The notes: generated by a model not told the origin, from the sequence alone. Counted from the stretch's first letter, positions 43,396-54,211 are shown. The stretch is DNA of 64,000 bases from Pseudogymnoascus destructans (GCF_001641265.1 NW_020167539.1:310001-374000); one strand, 5' to 3'. A program made the numbers and translations.

Positions 43396-46300
43396 CGGTC
43401 GCAATGGGGTATTTCCTCTTGCTGGTTCCAGTAGTGAGACATGAAATACCGGGTGTAGTCTAGACTTCTTGGGTAGCTGCAGTCTGTAATTAACTGAGCT
43501 GACTTTGTTCAATATTTTGAATGGTCCCAATTTCTTGAAGTCCAACTTTGTGCTTGGTTGTTTCGTTTTGATATGTTTCCGGAGTAGGTATACTTTATCC
43601 CCCTCCTTGAAGGCAGGTTCCATACTGCACTTCTTGTTTGCGTATGCGGCGGATCGTTCATTTAAGAATTGGATGTCCGTCGCAAGTTGTTCGTGGAACG
43701 ATTTCAGTTGTTCCACCACGATCAGGGCTTGTTCAGCTCGTGATTCATCCAGTCTTGGTTGCCTATATGCTTCTGGCTGGTAGCCATAATTGGCAAAGAA
43801 CGGTGAGACTTTCGTTGCTTCTGTCATCGCGCTGTTATATGCAAACTGTGCGATGGGTAAGATCTGAACCCAGTTATCCTGTTGATGATTGACATAGCTT
43901 CGCAGGTACTGTTCAAGGGTCTGATTTAATCTTTCTGTTTGGCCGTCTGTCTGGGGATGAAAAGCTGTTGATAGCTTATGATTTGTTCCCAGTAGCGCCA
44001 TCAATGATTTCCAGAATTTCGAAGTAAAGAGCTTGTCTCTATCTGAGATGATTTCTTCTGGCATCCCATGATCGGCTAATATGACTTGAATGAAGGTATA
44101 TGCGAGCGCCTCAGCGTCGCTAGCTTCTAGATATGGTATAAACTTCCCATATTTCGTTAGTCTTTCCGTGATGACGAGGATAGAGTCGTATTCTATTCCT
44201 GTTAACGGGTCCTTGGAGGGTGGAACCTTGACGATGAAGTCCAAAGCTATTGATTTCCACGCTCCTTTTGGTACTGGTGTCGACTTGAGTTGTCCGTATG
44301 GCAGATGCCTATTGGATTTTGACTTGCTGCAAATATCGCACTCTCTTACCACTGTCTCTACCTGCTTCCTCATACCTGGGAAGTAGTAGTGTCGGGTGAT
44401 TCGTTCGAAGGTTCGTGTTACTCCCTGATGACCGTGTGCTGGTAACGAGTGTTGTTCTTGCACCAGCGGGCATCTCATTTGACTTGGGACATACACTAAC
44501 CCTTTGTATCGAATCAATCTTTGTTCGTCGATGGTGAAGTCGCCTTCGACTTTGGACAAGACTCGCTTGGCGCATTCGTCTGTTGCGTAAGCTTTCTTGA
44601 GTCTTTCCTCGAGTTCTGTATCTTCGATGACTGAGATCGTCGCTAGTAACTCGTTGTACTGTATTCCTGCATCTGTTTTCTTCAGAATTGCTCTAGGTCT
44701 TTCTTCCTTTGGGCCGGCGTAGTCAGTCCGTCTGCTGAGAGCATCTGCTCTTGCATTCTCGGAGCCCTTGCGATAGGTTATCGTGAAGTTGTAGGCTGCG
44801 AGGGTTTCTGCCCAGCGGACTTGTCTGCGGTTTAAAACCTTGGTCGTGGTGAAATATATGAGGTTCTTGTGATCCGTCCATACCTGCACAGGGTAGGTGG
44901 ATGCCTCAAGATATACTCGCCACTGCTCAAAGGCAACGACAATAGCCAGTAGCTCCTTGTCGTGGATGTCGTAATTGAGTTCCGCGGGTGACAGTTTCCT
45001 AGAGTAGTACGCGATTGGTTTGAACTTACCGTTCTCATCTGGTTGATTCAGACATGCTCCAATTGCGAAGTCAGAAGAGTCCGTTTCGAGGATGATCTTC
45101 TTTGCAGGGTCAAATGTAGCAAGGATAGGTGCTTCCGTGAACTTCGTCTTAAGTTCCTGGAAAGCAGCCTCTGCCTTGTCCATCCATTTGAATTCGAGAT
45201 CCTTTCTGGTAAGCTCCGTGAGTGGTTGAGCTACCTTGGAATATCCCGAGATGAATCTTCGGTAGAAGTTGGCGAAGCCTAGGAAGGCTTGCACTTCCTT
45301 GACCGTGGTCGGTGTTGGCCATTCCAACACTGCCGTTACTTTTGCTTGGTCCATCTTGATGCCGTGCGTTCCGATAATGTAACCCAAGAATTCGACTTGG
45401 TTTTTATGGAACTCGCACTTCTCTGGTTTGAGGAGTAAGCTGTACTCCTTTAGTTTCTTCAGGACGAGTTTGACATGCTTGACATGCTCCTCCTTGGTTG
45501 CTGAATACACCAGGACATCGTCTAAGTAGACAATGGTAAAGATGTCTAAGTATTCGTGCAAAGCATCATTCATCAGTCGTTGCATGGATGCGGGTGCGTT
45601 TGTTAGCCCAAAGGGCATGACTTGATACTCGAATAGGCCATAGCGGGTGCGGAATGCTGTTTTCCACTCTTCCCCAGCCTTGATTCGGATCAGGTTGTAT
45701 GCTCCTCGCAGATCTAGCTTACTGAAGATCTTTGCTCCTTGAAATCTATCGTGTAGTTCATTGATTAATGGCAGGGCATACCTGTCCTTGATTGTGATGT
45801 TGTTCAACGCTCGATAATCCACACATAACCGTAGGGAGCCGTCTTTCTTTGGTACGAAAAGCACCGGACTTCCTGCGGGTGATGTGGATGGTTTGATGAA
45901 TCCTTTTGCTAGGTTATCATCAATGTACTCCTTGAGTACCTTTAGCTCTTTTTCTGATAGCTGATATATTGGTCCAAACGGTGGACTCTTGTCTTTCTCT
46001 AGGGGTATCTCGTGATCCCATGGTTGGTGCTTAGGAAGCGCCTCGTTCTTAGGGCCTTCCTGGAATAATTGCTCGTATTCCTTGTACTCCACCGGTATAC
46101 TCGTCGGTGAGGATGCCTGGGCTAGGTCATCGAGCTCGGAGGTTGCACATAACTCCTTCCGGCCCTGGGAGGGTTTCTCCCGTTGTCGCGTGTCCGTCCG
46201 TTGTTCACACGCGCACTGGCTCATCACAACTTTCTCGTTCCACCAGTCGATCTGGGGGTTGTGTTTCTTGAGCCATGGCACACCAAGGATGCACGCATGG

Positions 46301-46659
46301 TTGTCCATGTGCACGATGTCAAACTGAATCGTTTCCTTGTGCCCGTGTAGCATGACCATTTCCAATGGGACCGTTTCGTGGGTCACCATTCCTTCATTAG
46401 TCGAGATGGGCTCTCCATCTATGACCATTAACGGGTATGGTTCGGTTTTCAATTGCGTCTTGAAACCTTGCATGTCTGCTACTTTCTTTGTCATAAAGTT
46501 GCCCGTCGCTCCTGAGTCAATCATTGCTCGGAGGTGTCGCTGTTGTATCTTAGCGACCACATATAGTTGCATGCTGCCCGTCGTGGCGCATAGCTGGTCT
46601 GTACTAGGCCTCTTCGTGTCGCTCGCCAGTGGCCTACCGTCGAGGACTCCTAGTTTTTT
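43366..46659 (-). CDS. pol: Gypsy pol: protease, reverse transcriptase, RNase H, integrase
   Basis: Over 1068 codons. Order: protease (MIDSGATGNFM), RT (KKDGSLRLCVDYRALN, DLRGAYN, catalytic IVYLDDVLVYS), RNase H (LETDSSDFAIGACL), integrase zinc domain (HQGVTRTFERITRHYYFPGM ... CDIC), integrase core (ALDFIVKVP, IISDRDKLFTSKFWKSL, FHPQTDGQTERLNQTLEQ) and the GPY/F-like end. The ORF has no own upstream start near the protease; it opens after a TGA near 46682 and overlaps the preceding frame. At the end of that overlap is a slippery heptamer, suggesting expression by -1 frameshifting. Confidence 0.93.
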   Translation of the reverse strand, partial: KKLGVLDGRPLASDTKRPSTDQLCATTGSMQLYVVAKIQQRHLRAMIDSGATGNFMTKKVADMQGFKTQLKTEPYPLMVIDGEPISTNEGMVTHETVPLEMVMLHGHKETIQFDIVHMDNHACILGVPWLKKHNPQIDWWNEKVVMSQCACEQRTDTRQREKPSQGRKELCATSELDDLAQASSPTSIPVEYKEYEQLFQEGPKNEALPKHQPWDHEIPLEKDKSPPFGPIYQLSEKELKVLKEYIDDNLAKGFIKPSTSPAGSPVLFVPKKDGSLRLCVDYRALNNITIKDRYALPLINELHDRFQGAKIFSKLDLRGAYNLIRIKAGEEWKTAFRTRYGLFEYQVMPFGLTNAPASMQRLMNDALHEYLDIFTIVYLDDVLVYSATKEEHVKHVKLVLKKLKEYSLLLKPEKCEFHKNQVEFLGYIIGTHGIKMDQAKVTAVLEWPTPTTVKEVQAFLGFANFYRRFISGYSKVAQPLTELTRKDLEFKWMDKAEAAFQELKTKFTEAPILATFDPAKKIILETDSSDFAIGACLNQPDENGKFKPIAYYSRKLSPAELNYDIHDKELLAIVVAFEQWRVYLEASTYPVQVWTDHKNLIYFTTTKVLNRRQVRWAETLAAYNFTITYRKGSENARADALSRRTDYAGPKEERPRAILKKTDAGIQYNELLATISVIEDTELEERLKKAYATDECAKRVLSKVEGDFTIDEQRLIRYKGLVYVPSQMRCPLVQEQHSLPAHGHQGVTRTFERITRHYYFPGMRKQVETVVRECDICSKSKSNRHLPYGQLKSTPVPKGAWKSIALDFIVKVPPSKDPLTGIEYDSILVITERLTKYGKFIPYLEASDAEALAYTFIQVILADHGMPEEIISDRDKLFTSKFWKSLMALLGTNHKLSTAFHPQTDGQTERLNQTLEQYLRSYVNHQQDNWVQILPIAQFAYNSAMTEATKVSPFFANYGYQPEAYRQPRLDESRAEQALIVVEQLKSFHEQLATDIQFLNERSAAYANKKCSMEPAFKEGDKVYLLRKHIKTKQPSTKLDFKKLGPFKILNKVSSVNYRLQLPKKSRLHPVFHVSLLEPARGNTPLRPTPNSNPRMR
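46650..46659 (-). promoter_or_regulatory. candidate -1 ribosomal frameshift site, A AAA AAC followed by TAG
   Basis: On the - strand the upstream frame reads TCA AAA AAC TAG. The heptamer A AAA AAC (46653-46659) is a canonical -1 slippery sequence, in the right phase, and is followed at once by the stop of the upstream frame. The -1 frame then reads LGVLDGRP and on into the protease. Confidence 0.6.
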
Positions 46660-46724
46660 GACTCGTCCGAGGAAGCATAGTATTCATCCGCTTCCAATGG
46701 TCGTCCTTGGGGAGATCGTTTCCC

Positions 46725-47242
46725 TCACTCTTCTGCTTCGTCTAGCAGATGTGGGTATTTCTCGTATACCTGTTCGCTTTTGATAGGCAAGTCCCCTTCA
46801 GACTGGCTTCGCCTGAGGGCGTGAACTTGCTCTGCGTCTCTGAAGTGTATCCTGGGCGAGGATCGGGGAAACAACTGATTCTGGTGTTTCTTTTTCCAGT
46901 GGAGCTTGCAGTCATCTTCGCTGCAATACTCCCAGTAGACATACGCGTGCCAGGGATGATCAGTCTCTGTTGCGTCTGTCGTTAATAGTTCCCGCTGTCC
47001 TCTCACCCATGCACTATCTTCCTCGGAGGCGTGGAGAACATGTCTAGTTGCTCCATGGCTCTCCTTTCGATGCGTGGAGTGGGTCTCGCATTTTCCCGTC
47101 GCAGCATACCTCTGGCTTTCTCGTCGTACTTCTGCAGGGCTCTCCTGCGGTCCTGGTAGTAAAGTTCGATGCTTTTCATATTCTTCAGTTTAGCCATATG
47201 CTCGACATCCTTCTCCAGTTCTTCCGCTTCTTGGGCTTCCAA
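46725..47242 (-). pseudogene. Gypsy gag C-terminal/linker region in two broken frames
   Basis: 47242-47003 reads EAQEAEELEKDVEHMAKLKN ... KIVHG. 47006-46725 reads RGQRELLTTDATETDHPWHA ... WEYCSEDDCKLHWKKKHQNQ, the W-x-C-x-D-x-C-x-H type linker found before protease in chromoviruses. Each is in a different frame from gag, and the second ends in TGA at 46725-46727. These frame breaks make this copy defective. Confidence 0.7.
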
Positions 47243-47286
47243 CTTAGCTACGTCTGGGGACGTGCCAAGCAGCCTGCGGGTATTCG

Positions 47287-48585
47287 TTAGTTGGTCGTAG
47301 TTCTCCAGAGGTCATCCTTGCAGTCGTCCACCTTGCACTCTAACGGAAGTCCCTGTAACAGGTTCCCGTAGATGCCCTTAAGCGTGGGGATTCTCCTCTG
47401 GCCGCTGGGCTTGTCTCGTTCGGCCCTAATCTTCGCGTGGGCGTGTTTTGCCATGTGTCTTACTACGCTCTTGCACCGTGGACTCATTGGTTCCGTAGGT
47501 GCGAGTTCGTCGAAGGTCTCCTGTTCCGAGACGGTGAACGATTCCGCCTCCGACCCTTCATCTGAGCTCTCGTCTTCTGGGGTGCTTTCGCTGTTTATCC
47601 CCCAGTCCTGTTTGCTCACAAACGTTGCGTTCAACTGTCCTGTCCAGGTGGCATTGAGTTGTTTGCCGACTTTGCGTCCGCCGTTCCCTTTCTTTGGCTG
47701 TCTGCAGTCTCGGGCCATGTGGCCTGGCTTGTCGCAGTTAAAACAGAGTCGTTCCTTGAATTGTCTGTCTTTCTTAGGGTCACGGGGTCGTCCAGGTTTG
47801 AACGTGGCATCGAGTTCCATTGGGTCCGACCAACGGTTGTCTCGCGGGTGTTGATCCCGTCGTCTGCCCTCGTTTCCCCGGTAGGGGTAACTTTTCTTGG
47901 GCTTGTCATAGGTCCGACGTTCCTTCTGGAATTCGTATAGTCGATTGTCGATTCGGACCGTATGTTCGATTAGCGCTACCATGTCCGTTGGTTGTTGTTC
48001 CAAACGGGCAAGTTCCATACGTATATGGCTCTTCAGCCCACGTCGGTAGTGGCTGATGAGTGCGCTGGCGTCCCATCCTGTCTGATTGCCGTATCTCTGG
48101 AATTCTGTGGAGTACGTGAGGGCGCTGCCAGTCTGCTTAAGTGCAAACAGATGGTCTTCCGTGGTCTTAATCTCATCGATGTCTCCGAACATGCGTCGGA
48201 TTTCCTTACAGAATCCTTTCCAGCTGCCAAACATAGTCTGCGTAGTTGCCATGCTTCCATTGGTACTCTCATATTTGAAATAATCCTTGAGGAATGGTTC
48301 GATCCATCGCAGGGCTTCCCCCCTAAGGTAGGACGCAGTCCACAGGGCATAGCTCTCCTGGGTGGGAAACTTCTCGTCATTGAAGTGCTGGTACAGTTCG
48401 ACCTGTAGCAAAAACACCTCAAGTTCCTTTCGGTTGCCAGAGTAAGTGTCGGGCAACTTGACGCGTAGAGTTTCCTTGAGTTCGTTGACGGTGGGTGCAT
48501 CGGGCATCTCTTCATTCTCAGGCTTAGACCTCTGAGACGAAGTTGGCGTGGTGGGGGTTTTCCCCTTCGAACTGACGACAGACAT
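47287..48585 (-). CDS. gag: Gypsy Gag capsid/nucleocapsid
   Basis: 432 codons. A capsid-like helical domain (LPDTYSGNRKELEVFLLQVE ... ALRWIEPFLKDYF ... CKEIRRMFGD) is followed by a basic stretch and a CCHC zinc knuckle, CFNCDKPGHMARDC (near 47720), then an acidic tail. The start ATG is 46 nt after the 5' LTR. It stops at TAA 47287; homologous continuation is found in the -1 frame. Confidence 0.9.
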   Translation of the reverse strand: MSVVSSKGKTPTTPTSSQRSKPENEEMPDAPTVNELKETLRVKLPDTYSGNRKELEVFLLQVELYQHFNDEKFPTQESYALWTASYLRGEALRWIEPFLKDYFKYESTNGSMATTQTMFGSWKGFCKEIRRMFGDIDEIKTTEDHLFALKQTGSALTYSTEFQRYGNQTGWDASALISHYRRGLKSHIRMELARLEQQPTDMVALIEHTVRIDNRLYEFQKERRTYDKPKKSYPYRGNEGRRRDQHPRDNRWSDPMELDATFKPGRPRDPKKDRQFKERLCFNCDKPGHMARDCRQPKKGNGGRKVGKQLNATWTGQLNATFVSKQDWGINSESTPEDESSDEGSEAESFTVSEQETFDELAPTEPMSPRCKSVVRHMAKHAHAKIRAERDKPSGQRRIPTLKGIYGNLLQGLPLECKVDDCKDDLWRTTTN

Positions 48586-48631
48586 GTTGCTTTGTGTATG
48601 AGCCAGTGCCTCGTAGAAGTGGTGCTCAAAG

Positions 48632-49106
48632 TGTAACGCTGACTTCTAAATGATAGAAGGCACAGAGGTTCTCTTGCGTAAAGGTTTACTTATCAGAGGA
48701 GGCAGGGGATCAGACACAAAGGCTTCAAGTAACACGTTACTAGTATATAACAAATACTGTATTGAGTTGAGCACAAAGCTCCTATCTAAGGAAATACTAT
48801 CTACTTATATAGTGGCGTCGTGCCTAGTGGACTCCTGGGAACTCACTCGAGTCCTCGGAGTCCTGGACTCTTAGGATTCTTCTCATCATCCTGCGAGTCC
48901 ATCACGTGCCTAGTGGACTCCTGGGAACTCACTCGAGTCCTCGGAGTCCTGGACTCTTAGGACTCTTCTCATCATTCTGCGAGTCCGTCACGTGATACTT
49001 TCGGAACTACTATTCCCCGCTGCCCCTCCAGGTACCAGGGCCGGTCTCATGCGACCTCCCTCCTTCCTGTCCTGTAGTTGGCCAGCCTTCTTGTTCCGTC
49101 GTAACA
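48632..49106 (-). repeat. 5' LTR of the Gypsy element
   Basis: 475 bp, same tandem 86-bp units as the other LTR. It differs at four sites; each is C/T or G/A with this copy carrying T or A, and three of the four fall at a CpG. No obvious tRNA-type primer site (TGG...) follows on the - strand; the adjacent sequence is CTTTGAGCACCACTT. Confidence 0.95.
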
Positions 49107-49300
49107 GTACATTCCTGGTGGTCCGAGTGGGCTCCAAATCATATCCGCGAAGCGTTCGGGTTGAACTTTCCGTCGTATGTAAAGAGAAGTGGCCGCGCTA
49201 ACCCGATTTGGAGTTCATTGTTGTAAGTCAGACTATGAGTACGCAGCCGCGTCCACTTCTTCTTGTTGACTCCAACAACAACGCCAGCGACCACCCCTCC

Positions 49301-50060
49301 TGTAATGGTGGGTGCACCAGATGTGAGAATCTAGCCACCCAAGGAAGGGATGAATTTACTAAGACAACACACTGTCTTAGAAAACAGAGCCAAAGGGTCG
49401 TAGCTTAGACTATTCCACAACGCAGCAATCAGGTGTGTGATGTAGTGAAGTGGTTCAGACAAGTTGCAACAAATGTTGAGTCTGGGAACTCAGGGGTAAG
49501 TCAGAGGTTAACACCTCACTGACTTTTCAGAAACAAGGAGTAACAAGATCAATGCTTGGAAGCTTGGAAAAGACGTGGAAGTATGTGATAGTCGATTTAC
49601 TGTATTGTCTGCTTGCCCTTTCTTAAGGAAAGGGCAATCCTATTTATGCTAAAGGAGTGTAGTTCTCTCATTTTCCAAGACTTTCCATGACTTACCAGGC
49701 TTGGTAACTGTAGTCGACGTAAGAGAATCCCATAGAGGTTCGTAGGAGCTTTTAGAGCTATCGTTCATGCTCCTAGGCCTCTAGTTGATAGAGATATGTC
49801 ATGTGGTAGTAATAGTGATGTCATGTAATGAATCATAGAGGGTTGTAGAGATATGCTATGTGGTAATATCGGCCCAGTAACTAAGGAGCAATGACATGTA
49901 ATGAATCATAGATGGTTGTAGCAATCGTTGAGTAGTATTGCTCTTGTTGTTGGTGTGATAAGCCAAAATATGTATAGTGGCTTGTAGGTTTGAGGATGAG
50001 ATTTCCAAGTTTGCTCTTGAGTTTGATAGCAAACTGAGTGCAACGAATGTCAGTATGACA
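49301..50060 (-). repeat. 0.93-kb TG...CA dispersed repeat, copy f (inverted, internal deletion)
   Basis: TGTAATGGTGGG ... GTCAGTATGACA, 760 bp. Compared with copy d it lacks the block around CCATCTCTTAGGTTCGTAGCC to the triplicated GACAAATTATGTCATA. It is the inverted partner of copy e around the Gypsy element. Flanks CCTCC and TGTAC are not a TSD. Confidence 0.85.
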
Positions 50061-50693
50061 TGTACGATATTCGAAGACGTTCAAAATGCGACCCCGATGT
50101 GCTCCGGGCTCATAACTGTTGAGTAATCAAATGTATGTATTCCTCACTATGTAACCTATACTTGTCTTTACCGATAATTCGTATGAAGATCACGTGAGAT
50201 CACGTGACTATTACAACAAATCGCATATGCTTTTAATCATGTGATGACAGTGGCGTTCGTTTTGTGTGTGTGCAGAATAACTGACGGCAGCACTTCGGCA
50301 ACTTAAACCGAGTATGAATAAATAAATCAATCAGAATAGGTGCGTCTTCGTAAGTATTCCCAGCCGCCCCCTTGCGCCCAAGGTTGTGACAGGACGCACG
50401 TTAACTCCGTTGGAAGAACTAAAGTCATGTTCAGTTTATACGAATAACCAAGGCACGTTGACCTTCAACGGCATGGTCTCAATTCAACGATTAAAGCTAT
50501 ACTTCACAAGGAAGCTCTGGACAGGAGGGAGGGGTAAGCGACCAGAATTACTCGATTTGTATCTGGGCCATACTTTGGCACTTTCTTAGCCATGATAAAG
50601 AGTCACAGCTATCGAATTGTCTTCCACCCTTCATGCCGTCCTACTGCATCCCCACATCTTCCACCTTTCATGCCGTCCAACTGCATCCCCGCA

Positions 50694-51195
50694 ATGACTG
50701 AATATTCTCAAACCCAAAGAGATATGATCCGTCGATGGCATAGGGAAAAACTGCCGTGGATGGAAATCCAGCAGCGATACAATCAAATGTTCGATGATAC
50801 ACGAAGCATGAATGGCCTACGAAAGGCAGCAATGTCGACTAGAGGAGTGCAAAATAGGGACAATCTCGATATGGGCTCTCACACGGTTATTTTTGAGTGT
50901 AAGGAACAATTCACGCCTCAATTCCCACCACGAAAGCGACGGAAGTCGACTACCTCCTTTGCCGCAAGACGAACGTCGTGTCGAAGCCAGCGTTGAAAAA
51001 AAGCAATTACCTCCGTCCCTCCGTCCGCCCCAACGAAAAGTCAGGCTCTCCGACTTAGAAGATGACACTTCAGCCGTGCTAAGCTTGCAAGTGGAAGTCA
51101 TGGCAAAGCTTGGAGAGGCGGCCTCTCGAAGCTGTAACACGAGTTCACATCCACGCATCCTCGCTGCTCCTCCGCCTACCATTCCGTCGCTGTAG
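50694..51195 (+). CDS. hypothetical protein with N-terminal HTH-like helix set
   Basis: Proposed exons 50694-50898 and 50969-51195 joined across a 70-nt GT-AG intron, 143 aa. The N-terminus MTEYSQTQRDMIRRWHREKL, with PWMEIQQRYNQMF following, looks like a small Myb/homeodomain-type DNA-binding fold. The rest is Pro/Arg-rich with one amphipathic helix (VLSLQVEVMAKLGEAAS). I do not recognise a family. An unspliced 134-aa reading from 50592 is the alternative. Confidence 0.4.
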
Positions 51196-51201
51196 CCATC
51201 A

Positions 51202-51492
51202 TCATCCCCCCACCGAAGCCCTCGTCGATGAGGCCAAGTCAATATTAATATCTCCCCAGTACTGAGGGTGAATAAGGCTATGAAGAATGAACATAGAATT
51301 GATCATTTCAGCTGAGGGTGGAAGGGAAGTCCTCAGCGAAACAATGAATTCTACTAAATAAGTAACCATTTCGGCGCGAGCCGAAGCTGGAATCTCGTAT
51401 TCGGACATATCTGCTAAAGATGAGTTAATCACTGATAGAAGAGATGAAATGATCGATTGCCCACCTGAATTCTCCAACTGCTTCGTGCTCAA
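51202..51492 (-). CDS. short hypothetical ORF
   Basis: 96 codons with a helix-rich composition (MVTYLVEFIVSLRTSLPPSA). No family recognised. It could be the remains of a larger gene, or chance. Confidence 0.25.
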   Translation of the reverse strand: MSTKQLENSGGQSIISSLLSVINSSLADMSEYEIPASARAEMVTYLVEFIVSLRTSLPPSAEMINSMFILHSLIHPQYWGDINIDLASSTRASVGG

Positions 51493-51769
51493 CTCAACAT
51501 AGCAATGTAGTACTTGTTATTACTTTGCTGTAACGTGGTTACCTAAAAACCTCTTGCTTCCTGCCCCTGCCTTACCAACCAACCCAACGTGAGAGAAGGA
51601 CTTCTATCATTAGTTTTACGAGCGTTACATTATCGATGACGGAGTCCGTAAGGGTCGAAAGGTTGTCGAGAGGAGCACGGTATCAGCACCCAAGACTGTG
51701 ATGACTTGGCGAAGTGACAGAATTGCACTAGTATGCTGACACTCTCGATAAGTCGACCAAAACAGCGGC

Positions 51770-52772
51770 TTATACGTCATTGGTGCTCTCTTCCACCTCA
51801 TACAACTCACCCGCATCATACTTTCGCTTTAGATTCTTTGAGTTTCGTACGCTCGGACCCATTTCCTTAAGAGGCGCTCGTGGATTGGTGAGGCTATGAC
51901 TTTGTAAGTCGATCCATTCTAGTGCAAACAATAGTATTTGCTGCTGGCATGATATGTCTGTAAAGTTGAACCACGATGTTTGATATATCACCATCTGATC
52001 CGCAATTTCATTCCATCCTTGAATAACGGATGTAACGTACAGCCGCGTTGTCCTCGCCGTGAAAATCTGCACCCATCTCGAATACACTACTAGCATGCGC
52101 ACCTGGACAAATTTAGCGTTGGTCTGGATGAAATACTAGGCAATCTACCTCCAGGGAATTTCTAAGAGGCTGTGTTGATGCTTGGGTTGCCGCCATCGAA
52201 AACAATGTGTAGAGCTCTGCCGAAGTGATCGAGGTCCCTGATTGCCGCTCTTTTCGTATAACTATCGATAAATGGAGGCACTTTCCATCACTGCTTGTGT
52301 TTGGTTGAGCTACCATAGTCACTTCGGGTTGAATGCCGCGGGAATAGGAGTCGTTTTCGATGTGTAATATAGGCCGTCTATAAGTCAAAACATAAGTAAG
52401 ATAATTCGAACATAGAGGAGGGTTCAACCTGTCAATATTGATGCCATCAGTGCCTTGGCGTAGTAAGCTGTCCCCAATCCATGTCCCCAGCACGGATGCG
52501 ACGTATTTGGAGCAGGAGTCCGCCGTGCAACAGTTCAATCTCGACTGGAGATCAAAGACCAGCACCATAGACTGTATTGACCCACGCTTTTGACCCACGA
52601 AGTCCGTGATGATGCTGAGGTTCTGCGGTTCGGCGAATGCATATGTGTGATACATCGCAACGTGCAACTGTCCGAGTTCTGCCAGTTGGGGACTGGCCTT
52701 CTGCGCCCGTTCGAGACTGCGGAGGAGGACGCGAAGCAAAGCGAGCCAGTGCCGGCCCATTGTGCTCAGCAA
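51770..52772 (-). pseudogene. lineage-specific protein of unknown function, one frameshift
   Basis: The frame 52772-52113 (219 codons, ending NSLEVDCLVFHPDQR) continues after a 1-nt slip near 52130 into 52102-51770 (NAKFVQVRMLVVYSRWVQIF ... LKRKYDAGELYEVEES). Both parts have balanced amino acid use and look like one protein of about 335 aa. No domain recognised. It is divergent from the gene at 52971 with about 200 bp between starts; divergent pairs often share control, but nothing proves it here. Confidence 0.45.
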
Positions 52773-52970
52773 GTGAGTGATTCAGGCCGTCTCCTCTGTT
52801 AAACGCGTCGAAGATGTTGGCGCATTGACGTGCATCGATCTTGACACAAAATAATCCGTCGGATAAATGTAAAGCCGGTTCCGGCCGTATCTGCCAAGCC
52901 TTTCAACCTTTTAATCCAAGTTACCTATGCTAGCACGTTCTCTAAAACTCGCGTTGCTATCGCGACCACA

Positions 52971-54211
52971 ATGTTTAATACTTCTACTTTACAAGCATTC
53001 AAAGATTCCTTTCCGACATGGCCGCAAGATTCACTGGCCTTTAGGACAGACCCTCTTGGACCAGGAAGTTCGTGGGATAAGCATGAGCTTGGAACATTCC
53101 AAATCATGCGAAGGGCTCCGAATCAAGACTTGCCTGTATTCCTAGAAGCGTATTCCATTGCAGCTGCAAAGTGGGTGGAAAATTCGCAGGACATACGATC
53201 TGCCCTTACGCTTCTCACGCAAAACTGGCGGAGTCTTACACATCATGAGTTAGCCAGCCTCGCCGGGAATTTTGCATCATTCTTCACGCTTTTGGCACAG
53301 GTACTCGAGAAACCTGTCATTGCTGATCCTCGGCGAGAGCTGAGATCACAAAACGTTGAATCTTCCGCATATCCAGCGATTACCTCCTCACCACCACTGC
53401 CTCCTTCACTACCGTCACAGCCATCATCTCCTGTACAACCTCCGAGTAAAAAAGTGCGCCAATACCGTTCTTCTGATAGTTATATTCCCTCCGACCAAAG
53501 CGATCAGTCAAGTCACAACCATAGGACCAAGTCAGAAATGACTACTAATGCTTGTGTGTATGAGCTTTTACGCTGCGTCACTGAACTTTTAAGAGGAGGA
53601 AGTAACCCTCGCGTCTATCTAGAGTGGAGTATCACGCATGACACTTTCATTGTCGAGGCGGGAAAGCTCTCGTATTCTACAACAAATGATGGTAGCCTTG
53701 TGCATAAAGCACATCGTGAAGGATATTGGCAGCGAGCATCAAAAATCTCGTACTGTAGTATTGAGGTGAGTTCAGTTTATGGGTTTTGTATGATGTATGC
53801 TTATGCATCATTTTAGGCCAAGTCCTGGCATGACGTCGATGAAAAACCCTTCAAAGTGCAAGCCCAGGAAGCTGCTCACCTTGTAGGCATGTATGCCCAA
53901 TATGATAGGACTGGAAATATTCTGCAGGATGATATCATGTAAGTACACTCGAAACGTCTTTTTACAGTACTAATACCATTAGATTGCCACTTGTATCTGC
54001 TGCCCAAAATGTCTTTTCGCTGGTCTTTGGCAAATTCCCTGCTCAATATATGAGATATCTATCTGATGGAGTTCAATCTGATGATGGCATATTTGTCGAG
54101 ATAGATGAATGCGGCATGTTTGAGTTACAAGAGCCTTCCGATTTGACAAGAGTATTTACGCTTATCGTTGCTCTTCACCTGTGGTTGCAGGATCAGGAAC
54201 CACTGTTGTAG
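52971..54211 (+). CDS. lineage-specific protein with PD-(D/E)XK nuclease-like C-terminal domain
   Basis: Exons 52971-53765, 53817-53938, 53983-54211, 381 aa; both introns (51 and 44 nt) are GT-AG with ACTAAT-type branch in the second, and the frame is intact. The N-terminal ~120 residues are helical. A Ser/Pro-rich linker follows (SSPPLPPSLPSQPSSPVQPP), then a domain with RVYLEWSITHDTFIVEAGKL, a strand ending SIEAK, and KPFKVQAQEAAHLVGMYAQY. The order acidic residue, E-x-K, then a helix with Q is the PD-(D/E)XK arrangement. The first intron splits the IE-AK motif. Assignment is by motif only; a tight family is not recognised. Confidence 0.6.

Larger units (their letters stand above)
42111..49106 (-). 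mobile_element. full-length Ty3/Gypsy chromovirus
   Basis: 6996 bp between perfect 5-bp target duplications GTACA (42106-42110 and 49107-49111). LTRs of 475 bp differ at only four positions. Gag, the gag-pol linker, protease-RT-RNase H-integrase and a chromodomain are all on the - strand. The frames are broken in the linker and just before the chromodomain, so this copy is probably non-autonomous. On the + strand the 3' region carries a separate ORF (42634-43248). Confidence 0.95.

Noticed and set aside
46725..47290. A second and third programmed frameshift between gag and pol
   Set aside because: No slippery sequence is visible at those two breaks; ordinary indels are simpler.
41313..50060. 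0.93-kb repeats e and f as the LTRs of the Gypsy element
   Set aside because: They are inverted to each other, outside a complete TSD, and the element has its own 475-bp LTRs.
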